64,000 nucleotides of DNA from positions 4,552,728-4,616,727 of the forward strand of contig NZ_SJPG01000001.1 in the NCBI RefSeq assembly GCF_007859715.1, given 5' to 3'. Shown here in pieces: positions 8,774 through 17,073 of this stretch. The notes under the pieces are model-generated. The model did no database searches. It saw only the letters and a list, made by a program, of their open reading frames with translations, and was not told where the DNA came from. The position numbers and the translations under genes were made by a program. Positions within the stretch are counted from its first letter, which is position 1. Every line of letters begins with the position of its first letter. The stretch comes from Rubinisphaera italica (GTDB lineage Bacteria; Planctomycetota; Planctomycetia; Planctomycetales; Planctomycetaceae).

Positions 8774-9745
8774 TTATTGATCAACTTGTTGGCGGGTAGG
8801 GGATAGGTGGGAATGTCCCTTGTCGGTTAATTGACGACGACTTTGATCATCTTTCGCAATCAAACCAGCCCTCATTAGAAATTGTTCCGTAACAGTCGAG
8901 ACTGTGCGTGATGGCAAGCCAAGTGATGATGCAATAACATTCAACCGTAGTGGACCTTCTTTGAGTAAAGAAAGATATTTCTGCTCAGTGCGATCCAGCC
9001 CGAGTTGATCAAGACCATCCAGTTGGCAAGCTCGATGAAGATGATGGCATCGAATCATTTCCTCACCTTCTGCTCGGCATACTCTTCTTGCCGACTGAAG
9101 TAACCTCAATGCAATTCTTGGAATTCCTTTTCCACGAATTGCGATCTCGACGGGAACATTTTCCTCAAGTTCCCAAGACAAAGCTCTGGCTCTATGAGAT
9201 ACCAAATGCATAAGGTCGAGGTCTGAGTAGAAATCGAATTTCAAGGTCAACCTCATGCGGTCACGAAGAGGTTGAAGAAGGTCGTATTCGTCAGTTGTGG
9301 AGAGAAGCAAAGTGAAGTCAGCAATTGGGATACCCACTGGCTTATTCTTCCCACCATTAACGAAGATCGTCTGCTTATCGATGGCAAGGTATAGGGCGGT
9401 TTGAAATTCTTTTTTTAGCTCATGAGCTTCATCAATGTGAATAATGTCTCTGTCTTTTGCCTGCAAAAGCAAAGCATTGAGATCGGCTGGTGATGAGATA
9501 CTTTGCCCCAGCACTTCATAGAATTCAGTCGCCATTTCAGCGGCAATAATGTTTGCGGACATACTTTTCCCCATTCCCGCAGGTCCAACCAGTAAAGAAT
9601 GGTCGAAGCGTTTGCCATCGATTTGTGCAGCATCTAGTGCTACCTCGACTACATCACGGACTTGCCTTTGTCCAATGATTTGGTTGATTGAGTTGGGAAC
9701 ATATTCATTAACGTCGTTCAATTTGTATCTCCTTTTGCCGCCCAT
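8774..9745 (-). CDS. RuvB-like AAA+ ATPase on a mobile element
   Basis: The 323-residue protein follows the RuvB plan: Walker A GPAGMGKS (54-61), Walker B with D105-E106-A107-H108, sensor-1-like LLLSTTDEYDLL, an arginine-finger-like RDRMRL, then a lid domain and a C-terminal winged helix (LGLPSRTVSTVTEQFL). RuvB is the branch-migration motor of the RuvABC complex. Here it stands without ruvA or ruvC, among an ArdC gene, an HTH gene and an integrase, so it is probably an element-borne paralogue. Start alternatives: ATG 9745, or TTG 9721, which has the better ribosome-binding site (AAAGGAG). Confidence 0.75.
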   Translation of the reverse strand: MGGKRRYKLNDVNEYVPNSINQIIGQRQVRDVVEVALDAAQIDGKRFDHSLLVGPAGMGKSMSANIIAAEMATEFYEVLGQSISSPADLNALLLQAKDRDIIHIDEAHELKKEFQTALYLAIDKQTIFVNGGKNKPVGIPIADFTLLLSTTDEYDLLQPLRDRMRLTLKFDFYSDLDLMHLVSHRARALSWELEENVPVEIAIRGKGIPRIALRLLQSARRVCRAEGEEMIRCHHLHRACQLDGLDQLGLDRTEQKYLSLLKEGPLRLNVIASSLGLPSRTVSTVTEQFLMRAGLIAKDDQSRRQLTDKGHSHLSPTRQQVDQ

Positions 9746-9757
9746 TAGGCGGATAAA

Positions 9758-10141
9758 TTATTCTCCCGCCAAGGCGGAACGGGTATGTAACTCGGAAATT
9801 CCGACATACCGATATGCCGAAATTACTACCTGAAACGGACCTTCTTCGCTAATCCCATATCCGTGGTCTGGGTTCATGGAAATGTATTCGGTGAGCAATT
9901 GTGTAAATGAGCGATGTGTTATCGCTGGCTCGGATTCGTAACCTTGCCCAGTTCGATCAACGAACCAATCTTCTACCTTTTCCCAACCTACAGGCACATA
10001 ACCGCCAAGGTTAGGAAGAGGGAAGGTAATGATGTGTTCTGCTTCATTTGGACTGAATGGGATGTAAGGTAACTTCCTCTTACTCGATGCTCGATGTGCG
10101 ACTTCATTGTTCAACGCAATAATTGTTTCGAGACTCATCAT
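9758..10141 (-). CDS. Unknown protein, 127 residues
   Basis: The frame begins ATGATG at 10141 and overlaps the ArdC stop by 4 bp, which implies translational coupling. The protein is acidic with features such as FPLPNLGGYVPVGWEKVEDWFVD and ends SALAGE. No known domain was recognised. Position between ArdC and the RuvB-like ATPase suggests a mobile-element accessory function. The 3' end overlaps a short GC-rich inverted repeat (CCCGCCAAGGCGG). Confidence 0.5.
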   Translation of the reverse strand: MMSLETIIALNNEVAHRASSKRKLPYIPFSPNEAEHIITFPLPNLGGYVPVGWEKVEDWFVDRTGQGYESEPAITHRSFTQLLTEYISMNPDHGYGISEEGPFQVVISAYRYVGISELHTRSALAGE

Positions 10142-11064
10142 GTGAGTAAGACTCCTTGAGATTGAGGATTGAGTTCACCCTTCTTTTCAGGCAAGAACGA
10201 AAGAAGGAAATTAGCGACATAGGATGCCTGACGACTCGCTCTAAAAATGAATGAGGAATCCCCTGACATTTGTTTGAGCCATGAGCCGAGATACGCAGCG
10301 TGATTGTCAAGAGAATCCGTCTGAGGTACACCTAGTTCGGCACAAAGAAATGTGGCACAAAGTTCTGCTACCAATTCTTCTTCTGCATAGCCGATAAGCA
10401 AAGGGTCACTAATGGTTCTATTTTCAGACCAATGTGCCAACTCGTGAAGTATGGTTGCGTAATATGCGCCCGTGGTTTCGAACTTATGTTTTTGCGGAAC
10501 AACGATTTCTTCAGTGCTTGGATTGAAGTAGGCACGTTCACCCTGATGTGTAATGACAGCAGATGTTCCCTGAATCAATTCTTCAGCTAACGAGTATTCT
10601 TGGAAATCTCCAACTGGGAGGTCATTTCCAACTTGGAATTGTTCCGCACCTTCAACTTGATCAGCACAAAATAAGGTGATCTGCTTTGCGAGCAGATACG
10701 ACTCTTTCTTCTCGGAGTCTTTATTTTCTTCGTCCTGCTTTTTCTGAATGGGTTTGTAGAAAATGATTTTTGTGCCCCATCGACCCGAAGGGACATCACT
10801 AGGACGCTTCTTGATTTGAAAACCAAGCTCCGTCCATTGTTTGAACGTCCCCCACCACTTGGATTGAAGTCCGAGACGTTCCGAAGCAACCCAAAGTAAC
10901 AATGGATTAATCCCGCTGTATGTCTGCTTTGAGATGACATTTCTCGGCATCCCAGCATTGCTGTCGCACTTCCAAGGCATTCTCCAAGGCAGTGTTTTCC
11001 CCGATTCAATTGCTACGACGATTTGCTTAGTGATCTGCTCACGGACTTGAGTATTGGATGGCAT
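10138..11064 (-). CDS. ArdC-type antirestriction protein (ssDNA-binding plus metallopeptidase)
   Basis: The N-terminal ~105 residues carry the ArdC single-strand DNA-binding pattern (LPWRMPW, SGINPLLLWVA, WGTFKQW, GTKIIFYKP). After a charged linker, the C-terminal domain shows the zinc metallopeptidase motif HELAH at 207-211 with a downstream glutamate in EEELVAEL (about 230). ArdC proteins travel with incoming plasmids and protect them from host restriction. It is the first gene of the minus-strand run ending in the integrase. ATG 11064 is separated by 64 bp from the divergent sigma-like gene, so the two share a short promoter region. Confidence 0.85.
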   Translation of the reverse strand: MPSNTQVREQITKQIVVAIESGKTLPWRMPWKCDSNAGMPRNVISKQTYSGINPLLLWVASERLGLQSKWWGTFKQWTELGFQIKKRPSDVPSGRWGTKIIFYKPIQKKQDEENKDSEKKESYLLAKQITLFCADQVEGAEQFQVGNDLPVGDFQEYSLAEELIQGTSAVITHQGERAYFNPSTEEIVVPQKHKFETTGAYYATILHELAHWSENRTISDPLLIGYAEEELVAELCATFLCAELGVPQTDSLDNHAAYLGSWLKQMSGDSSFIFRASRQASYVANFLLSFLPEKKGELNPQSQGVLLT

Positions 11065-11128
11065 ATCTTGCTTTCAAAATGAGTTGTTGGTTGCTCATTG
11101 AGAAAGACAAAAAATTTTTCTTCGGAGG

Positions 11129-11869
11129 ATGAAAAATGATTTGAGATGCATAAATAATTGCATGATTACTTTTACCGAATTCATCACGTACCTCAGTTTC
11201 CACGAAGTCTCTTCCTTATTTGATAGGGAGGGATTTAATCGACTATTTAAAAGTGAAGTCCAAAAGCTGATAAGCAAGACTGATGATCCCGAACAAAAAA
11301 GCCAATTGATAAGGTTTCAAAACATGGATTTTGTGGGCTACCTTGATCGATCACTTAGATCGGCTGGATTTGACGAAGAGTCGCTGGATGAATTGGTAAG
11401 TGAAGTTATTCAGCATTTGGTGATGGGGAAATTTTTCAGTAGTTGGAAAGGGCAGCCGATTGAGGGAAGATTTAAGCTTTCAGTGAGAAATGCGATTCTC
11501 AACTTGGTGCAAAAACGAAATCAAAAAAGGAAAAGATTTCCCAACGCAGATGTGCATGCGATGGGATTGCCCGCACCTGATAAAAACTTATCTCAAACGT
11601 TGGTTGACGAATTCAGAGATTACCTCAGGCTTAGGGCAGGTAATGAAGCGGTCCAAGTACTCGATGCTCGGCTATCGAACGTCCGAATGAAAGATTTATC
11701 GTCTGAGTTTGGATCGTCCTACAGGGTCAAAGAAATCGTCAAGATTTTGAAGCAGACAGCGACAGAATTTGCGGCTGACGATCCCGAATATTTTGAACTG
11801 GTTCAGAAAGCGATGGAAGAAGATGAGGAGAAGGTAGGGAAGAGGTTTGGAAGGAACGGAGATTCGTGA
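11129..11869 (+). CDS. Putative sigma-factor-like regulator
   Basis: The 246 residues contain a stretch resembling ECF sigma region 2 (SLDELVSEVIQHLV ... FSSWKGQPIEGRFKLSVRNAILNLVQKR): an acidic helix, an aromatic segment, then a basic helix. A later segment (VQVLDARLSNVRMKDLSSEFG) could be a region-4-like helix-turn-helix. Similarity is by pattern only. The start is uncertain: ATG 11129 or ATG 11162, neither with an ideally spaced ribosome-binding site. It is divergent from the ArdC operon and could control it. Confidence 0.4.
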   Translation: MKNDLRCINNCMITFTEFITYLSFHEVSSLFDREGFNRLFKSEVQKLISKTDDPEQKSQLIRFQNMDFVGYLDRSLRSAGFDEESLDELVSEVIQHLVMGKFFSSWKGQPIEGRFKLSVRNAILNLVQKRNQKRKRFPNADVHAMGLPAPDKNLSQTLVDEFRDYLRLRAGNEAVQVLDARLSNVRMKDLSSEFGSSYRVKEIVKILKQTATEFAADDPEYFELVQKAMEEDEEKVGKRFGRNGDS

Positions 11870-12637
11870 TCAACTTTTAACAATGCTGCTCAATATCGCA
11901 TCCCACAACTGTTTTCTTGCAACCAATGTTTTTATCGCAGCTTGTTCCACAACAATCCATTTCTGCTCATCGTCTTGGCATAACTGTTCAATAAGACGGT
12001 TTGCCATCGGTCCATGCTCGTCCCCATCCAGTCCAATGTGTCGTTCGAGATAATATTTGAACTCATCCATTCTACCATCTGTTTTCACATTAAGCTCATC
12101 AACAATTCGTTGGAAGACATTGGGTAGTAAATCTTCCCGTCCAAAAGTGAAAGCGGAGGTAATCGCTATAGGATCGTAAGAATCAATGATCTCGAAGGTG
12201 CTCTGGATGAAGATTACTGCTGGTTGGGGAATATCGGAGGAGATCAATGCCTCATGTAATGTCATGTGTTTCAGATTGAAAAGGAACTTTTCAATTCCAT
12301 CAACGCTTGCACCACAGGTTTTCATGGATCGACAGTAGAGTTCGAAGTGACTGGCAAAGCCACCTCTTCCATCTTCATCACTCTCTTCAGCCAAGACGAT
12401 TTCATTGATCATCCGACAGGCTGATGCATCTGACGATGGATGCCAAGGAACTGTGGTGCATGCAAATTGATTTTGCAACGACTTGAGCAGTGACATAAAG
12501 TCCCACACCGCATAAACATGATGTTCCATGAAAGTGTGAAATGCATCGAGATTGTTCAAGTGGTTGTAGACAGCATGATTAATCAAAGCGTTTCGATGTG
12601 GTGCGATTTGGGTGAGGAGGTGTTGGATTCGAGACAC
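11870..12637 (-). CDS. DUF3050 protein (haem-oxygenase-like fold)
   Basis: The 255-residue protein has the DUF3050 layout: an early H-x-x-L region with LDAFHTFMEHHVYAVWDFMSLLKSLQ, a central NEIVLAEESDED motif, and HFELYCRSM and FTFGREDLLPNVF further on. His and Glu residues at these places match the ligand set of haem-oxygenase-like di-iron folds. Function is not established. The start is GTG 12637. Its stop abuts the sigma-like gene (convergent, tail to tail). Confidence 0.75.
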   Translation of the reverse strand: MSRIQHLLTQIAPHRNALINHAVYNHLNNLDAFHTFMEHHVYAVWDFMSLLKSLQNQFACTTVPWHPSSDASACRMINEIVLAEESDEDGRGGFASHFELYCRSMKTCGASVDGIEKFLFNLKHMTLHEALISSDIPQPAVIFIQSTFEIIDSYDPIAITSAFTFGREDLLPNVFQRIVDELNVKTDGRMDEFKYYLERHIGLDGDEHGPMANRLIEQLCQDDEQKWIVVEQAAIKTLVARKQLWDAILSSIVKS

Positions 12638-12744
12638 GGCGGCAGCTTTTCACCTTTTCAATTTGAGTGTTTGATTTCTATGAAATTATAGCCATCTCTC
12701 ATACGCTTCCAACAACATGTTCAACGGATTGGGAGCAGCTACGA

Positions 12745-12957
12745 TCACTTCCCACTTGGATTAGGTTGTTTACTTTTTTTGCGGCAAGCATCAGAACAAT
12801 ACCTGACTTGCTCCCAGCAACGTTCCCACTTCTTTCTCCATGAGAATGGACGATTACAGACTGGACAAACTTTTGATGGGAGGTGAGGCTTTTTATGAGA
12901 CACAGTAATGCCAGTAACGACTTTGCCCTTGCGTGGAATCTTTGGGAAGCGGAGCAA
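12745..12957 (-). CDS. DUF2256 small zinc-ribbon protein
   Basis: The core [14 protein letters not shown] ... [11 protein letters not shown] ... VRYCSDACR is the DUF2256 signature, with four cysteines (CPVC and CSDAC) arranged to bind zinc and a Trp/Lys-rich centre. The family is 50-60 residues long, so translation may begin inside the 70-residue frame, which opens with TTG at 12957. Function unknown. Confidence 0.8.
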   Translation of the reverse strand: MLRFPKIPRKGKVVTGITVSHKKPHLPSKVCPVCNRPFSWRKKWERCWEQVRYCSDACRKKSKQPNPSGK

Positions 12958-13099
12958 TCAGATCGGGCTTCACGGCTTTAATTGCCGTCTCAACTTACCC
13001 AATGCGTTGCCTCATGAGCAAGGTTCGGGAAATGTCTGGGAACAATATGGAACTGTTGAACAAAAGGCAGTAATTGGCTCGACTAAGAATACTGCGAGG

Positions 13100-13816
13100 T
13101 CATCGTTTCCATCTATTGAGGTAGGTAGTTAAACGCTCTTCCGTTAAGATAGGGTTAGGAAACAGATCGAAAAAACATTTCATTGCAAAGCGTGCTTCAG
13201 TTTTCCAGTCATTGATAATGGAATCGGTAGAGACTCTTCTTTCTATCTTGAGTTCATTAGTACCTTCGATGTTTGGGCATATCAAATCCTGTGTTTCCGT
13301 ATCAAGCCAACTCTTGTGAATAACCAGACTTTTGTTTTTCAATTTAGTGGCAGTTAATGAGTAATCGAAAAACTCTGTATCTGAGAACCCATCAAGTAAC
13401 TTCGACATGCTCCAGAAGAACATAAATAACTGAATGTACGACCAACTTATGCCGATCCATTCCCCACGAGGAATTTTCTCCACACCTCTGACACCATAAA
13501 ACCCGAAATTTTCCTGATATGTTTTTTGATAAACGAAAATTCCAGATTTGGCAAAACCAAATCCTTCATGATTTCTCCAACCATAAATTCCCCAAGGCAA
13601 AGTTGCAAAATCAATAGTCAGTATTTGACCATGACCTGTTCCAAGTTTTTCTGAATTCTTCAACACCAATTCTGTAAGCTCAGCCAAACTGAATCGATTG
13701 GCTTGATAGTCGCACGGCTTGAAAATGAATGTCCATCCGCCACCCCTCATGTCGTAGCCAATGTCCTGCTTCAATTCATTTAGAACATGCAGTAACTCAT
13801 CGTCTTCTGATTTCAT
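13100..13816 (-). CDS. Unknown protein, 238 residues
   Basis: An ATG-initiated frame with no family I recognise. It is rich in aromatic residues (GGGWTFIFKPCDY, WGIYGWRNHEGFGF, WSYIQLFMFFWSMSKLL) and looks soluble apart from one hydrophobic helix near residue 130. It follows the 108-residue gene by 37 bp on the same strand and could be the distal gene of the minus-strand run that begins with the Argonaute system. Confidence 0.5.
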   Translation of the reverse strand: MKSEDDELLHVLNELKQDIGYDMRGGGWTFIFKPCDYQANRFSLAELTELVLKNSEKLGTGHGQILTIDFATLPWGIYGWRNHEGFGFAKSGIFVYQKTYQENFGFYGVRGVEKIPRGEWIGISWSYIQLFMFFWSMSKLLDGFSDTEFFDYSLTATKLKNKSLVIHKSWLDTETQDLICPNIEGTNELKIERRVSTDSIINDWKTEARFAMKCFFDLFPNPILTEERLTTYLNRWKR

Positions 13817-13853
13817 TTTTAAGTTCCGAAATGAAATGTTGATTCAAGGTCAC

Positions 13854-14180
13854 TCATGGATTGGGATACTTTTCTTTGAGCCAATTCAACTGCGAAGAAG
13901 TCAGGTTGAGTAAATTCTCAGCAGCGACTTTGAAGTCCTTGTTTCCCTCTACCCAATCGTCTGGCTCAAACAATATGAATTGAATGGCAGTCATCATCAC
14001 CATTCTTTGCAGTTCCTCGGGTCGAGCTTTCTTGAACTTGGCAGATCCGAACGGTGACGGATGGCTGTCACGTAATAATGCATCAATATCTCCCTGCAAG
14101 TCCATGATTTCCAGTAACTTTTGACATACCAACCGCTGTGCCTTAATAGCGTCGTTGACTTCATCTTCCGAATAATCCAC
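13854..14180 (-). CDS. Unknown helical protein, 108 residues
   Basis: A GTG-initiated (14180) mostly helical protein; the N-terminal half is acidic (DYSEDEVNDAIKAQ) and the C-terminus has NLTSSQLNWLKEKYPNP. No domain recognised. It starts 21 bp after the stop of the hydrolase gene, so co-transcription is likely. Confidence 0.45.
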   Translation of the reverse strand: MDYSEDEVNDAIKAQRLVCQKLLEIMDLQGDIDALLRDSHPSPFGSAKFKKARPEELQRMVMMTAIQFILFEPDDWVEGNKDFKVAAENLLNLTSSQLNWLKEKYPNP

Positions 14181-14201
14181 AGATTAATTTCCTTTCGTAG
14201 T

Positions 14202-14657
14202 TCATTGAGAAAACTTCTCACACGCTTTTAACATCGTTTCCAGTGACTCAGGATCTGCAAGTCGGTGATCGTTGCCGATTTCAATTAGCTTTGCGTTACT
14301 CTTACCAGCCAATTCCTCAGAATCCTCAAAGGGAATAACATCGTCCGCAAGACTGTGGAGGATGGTAGTATTGGGCTTGACCATTGTTTCGGTTCCCCAA
14401 TTTTTCCAAGCAGGGCATAGAAGTACGAGCGGAGTTTCACCCGACTCAATATTCATTGCCACCGCACCACCTCTGGAACTGCCAACGATAACATCGGGGT
14501 GGTGCTGGTCGAACTCGGCTTGAGCCGTTTGGACCGCTGCGTCGAAGTCGTCATCATCGAGAGCAGGATTGATGACTTCGTGACCAGCATCTTTGAGGTA
14601 GGTTGGTTTCAACCCACCAACGACGCTGTGCCAGCCGTGGAGGAAGAGGATTTTCAT
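14202..14657 (-). CDS. Small alpha/beta hydrolase
   Basis: The 151-residue protein shows the minimal alpha/beta-hydrolase set: oxyanion strand ILFLHGWHS at the start, nucleophile elbow GSSRGGAVA (Ser near residue 60), acid in SLADDVIPFEDSE and catalytic His in NDHRLADPE. The size matches the YqiA/RBBP9-like small esterases. Its ATG overlaps the stop of the DUF6602 gene by 4 bp, so the two are probably coupled. Substrate unknown. Confidence 0.75.
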   Translation of the reverse strand: MKILFLHGWHSVVGGLKPTYLKDAGHEVINPALDDDDFDAAVQTAQAEFDQHHPDVIVGSSRGGAVAMNIESGETPLVLLCPAWKNWGTETMVKPNTTILHSLADDVIPFEDSEELAGKSNAKLIEIGNDHRLADPESLETMLKACEKFSQ

Positions 14658-15502
14658 GAGTTGCTATCAGCTTCGTAAAATACGAAGTGATCAATATTCA
14701 AGTAGTCATCTGGAAACTGAAATCGAGGCTGCATTCCGAAAGAGAGAATGGCTTCAGATAAACAGTAGAGAAACCCCTGAAGACCAGCGTTCACCCCATT
14801 GTGAACAGACTTGTAAACTTTATAGTGCATTTTGTTTTTGTTGAGACCACCAAAGAAAAATGACAAGTGCTTCAGTGAGCCTACGTAGTTTGGCATAGTA
14901 TATGCGTCGCTAAGGTCAGTAAAATGACTTTTAATCTGGTTCTGATATGTGTCGCTTACGGGCTTTGTTTTTGGTACTACTACTTCATCCTCGAAAAAAA
15001 CTGCTGCACTGAAAACACCGTCTAGTGGAATTGATTGTTGAGTTTTGCAATCTCGCACAAAACGCTTTGCTTCAACCACGTTTTCTAATGCACTTGCAAG
15101 CTGACCTGAAGTAAGAGTCCGCTTGATTTGAATTACTCCTCGCACTGCTTCTGGCTGAACAATCACGAAGTCTTCAAGACGAAAAGCAGGTCGGTAGTTT
15201 GCTGTATCGTGAATGAGAATATCAATCTCGGGACAATGCTTCGACTTCCCTTCAACTTCTCTTCTTCCGTAGATAAACCCCTTATCTACACTAAATTTAG
15301 ATGGAAGGTTTCGGCGAATAAAATCTCGAAGAAGTACTTCGCAATGTGTGCCCGGAGCAGTCCAGTCGTCTGTTGGACCAATGAGATGAACAATGTTGTC
15401 ATATTGTGCCAGCATGACACTTGCCTGAGATGCGTAAAACTCAAACAACCCTGTGCCGAGGCCGTGTGCGTTTCCTTTAGGTGGAGTTGTTTGTTGTACC
15501 AA
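14654..15502 (-). CDS. DUF6602 protein, putative PD-(D/E)XK-like nuclease
   Basis: The 282 residues begin with TTG 15502, 29 bp after the Argonaute stop; AAAGG lies about 11 bp upstream. The central part CPEIDILIHD ... EAVRGVIQIKRTL has the spacing of a PD-(D/E)XK nuclease (acidic residue in a strand, then Q-x-K) and matches my memory of DUF6602, often found in defence neighbourhoods. Its position directly behind the short Argonaute suggests it belongs to the same transcription unit. Nuclease activity is inference. Confidence 0.6.
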   Translation of the reverse strand: MVQQTTPPKGNAHGLGTGLFEFYASQASVMLAQYDNIVHLIGPTDDWTAPGTHCEVLLRDFIRRNLPSKFSVDKGFIYGRREVEGKSKHCPEIDILIHDTANYRPAFRLEDFVIVQPEAVRGVIQIKRTLTSGQLASALENVVEAKRFVRDCKTQQSIPLDGVFSAAVFFEDEVVVPKTKPVSDTYQNQIKSHFTDLSDAYTMPNYVGSLKHLSFFFGGLNKNKMHYKVYKSVHNGVNAGLQGFLYCLSEAILSFGMQPRFQFPDDYLNIDHFVFYEADSNS

Positions 15503-15531
15503 CTTGTTGAATCCTTTGAATAGTAGGGCCT

Positions 15532-17073
15532 TTACATATAAAATCTGTAACTAGTCTGGACCGTATCTTCATCTGATACATGTTTCATAATCTCACCGAT
15601 TTTTTGTGAGAAGGACAAAGTGATTGGTGTGCCATCTGCAAAAGAGCAGTTGTTAACGTTCATTTTTGTCAGTTCCAGCACTTCCCGAAACAAATCCTTA
15701 GGTGCGCTACTACCGTACCGTTCGAGAATCTGCCATGGTTCAGGAATATAGCTGCCGGGAAATGTTTCGAGATAGGGGACAAATCCCATGGTATAAAGAA
15801 AGTGGGCTTCATCCTCGATGCAAAAGTAGGAGCCTCGTGCTGGCGGATACTGTCCTTCTCGAAACAGTCGAATGCGTGAACGAATGAGTGTAACCAAATC
15901 ATAGTCGCAACCGGGAAAGACACTTTCGATTCCCTCGATAAATCCATCAAGTTCATTGAATTCACCGTGGTCACTTCCCCAAAAGCGTGAAGACTTATGA
16001 ACCACAACTCTTTTTGGCGGTGTGCCTCTAACATTCACATATTCTTTAAGTGTGGCGCTTACTAATCTGCTTGCACCTTCACGTGACATGTGCGGACTTT
16101 TGCCGTTAGCATCGGAATTCCACTCAAAAGGATCGCCTCGAAGAACAAGACCTTGTCCGAGATAGTCAAATGCTTGAGCCACGCTAGTCCTCATAGTAAG
16201 ATTTTCATGCCCCCCCTGTGCCACATAGAAATCGACACCTATGAAGCATGTGTCCTTCTCGACTGTCACTGGACACCATGGAATCCCTTCAGCCTTGTAG
16301 TATAGAGCAGTGCAAAAATTCCAAGCACGAGTTGCTTTTTCTTGGAGTGGTGTTTTGCGTCCCTTGGGTTTCGTGCCGAGAATTGTACTTCTTTGAATTA
16401 GTTGAATGGGTACACCCCAACGCATTGCTTTGGCTTTGATGGCACGTCGAAAGTTGAGGTGAAAATTTCCGGTAATTTGAGCCGTATAGGCATCGTCTAC
16501 GATTTCAGGAGTAAGGGCGAGGACAATAATGTCAGGTGCAGGACTCGTTTCGGCTAGACTTTTTATGTGACTATCAAAGAGATCGACGAGTTCCCATATT
16601 CTTCGCTGCTTATCTTGAATTCCAAGTGTCTTGTTGATCTCGTCTGGTCGAATTGTTCGGTCCCATCGGTCATTCACTTGGAAACACGACTCGAATTCAG
16701 ACTTCTTTGAGAATCCAATGAAGTCACGATTTAGAATCTTGTACAGTCGAACGATTGGTTCATGAATATGCTGATCTTCAAAGATCCCCTGACCAAACAA
16801 TTTCGGAAGATTTTCTGCTTCCTTAATCTTTGCCTTGATGACCTTTGAATTCTCGCTTTCTATTTCTGCCCCACACTCCTCTATCCATTCCTTCGCACCA
16901 GAGATGGTTTCCCGAGTGCCGATAAAACCAATTTTGATCTCAGATGGATGAAGACCCGGTATATTTTTCCCAAACGGGCCGTATTCGGAAAGTCCCGTCT
17001 TGGTATCTTGATGCTCAAAGTATTGTCCGAATTGCAATTTCGGTTCCTTGAGATATTCAATCCTAATACTCAT
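15532..17073 (-). CDS. Short prokaryotic Argonaute (MID-PIWI), catalytically inactive; SPARDA-like
   Basis: I start this 513-residue protein at ATG 17073, which follows GGAGG and overlaps the end of the effector gene by 11 bp. Residues about 175-270 form the MID region and 270-513 the PIWI domain. Landmarks are ARAWNFCTALYYKAEGIPW, the strand CFIGVDF (D281), VVVHKSSRFWGSDHGEF (359 on) and TPITLSFSQKIGEIMKHV near the C-terminus. Active Argonautes have H-R-D-G at the second position and a late Asp/His; here these are HKSS and FSQKIG, so slicer activity should be absent, as in known short pAgos. PAZ and N domains are missing. It pairs with the upstream DUF4365-APAZ protein. Confidence 0.88.
   Translation of the reverse strand: MSIRIEYLKEPKLQFGQYFEHQDTKTGLSEYGPFGKNIPGLHPSEIKIGFIGTRETISGAKEWIEECGAEIESENSKVIKAKIKEAENLPKLFGQGIFEDQHIHEPIVRLYKILNRDFIGFSKKSEFESCFQVNDRWDRTIRPDEINKTLGIQDKQRRIWELVDLFDSHIKSLAETSPAPDIIVLALTPEIVDDAYTAQITGNFHLNFRRAIKAKAMRWGVPIQLIQRSTILGTKPKGRKTPLQEKATRAWNFCTALYYKAEGIPWCPVTVEKDTCFIGVDFYVAQGGHENLTMRTSVAQAFDYLGQGLVLRGDPFEWNSDANGKSPHMSREGASRLVSATLKEYVNVRGTPPKRVVVHKSSRFWGSDHGEFNELDGFIEGIESVFPGCDYDLVTLIRSRIRLFREGQYPPARGSYFCIEDEAHFLYTMGFVPYLETFPGSYIPEPWQILERYGSSAPKDLFREVLELTKMNVNNCSFADGTPITLSFSQKIGEIMKHVSDEDTVQTSYRFYM

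Noticed and set aside
15532..17073. A nuclease-active (long-type) Argonaute
   Set aside because: PAZ and N domains are absent and the second catalytic position reads HKSS with no late Asp/His.
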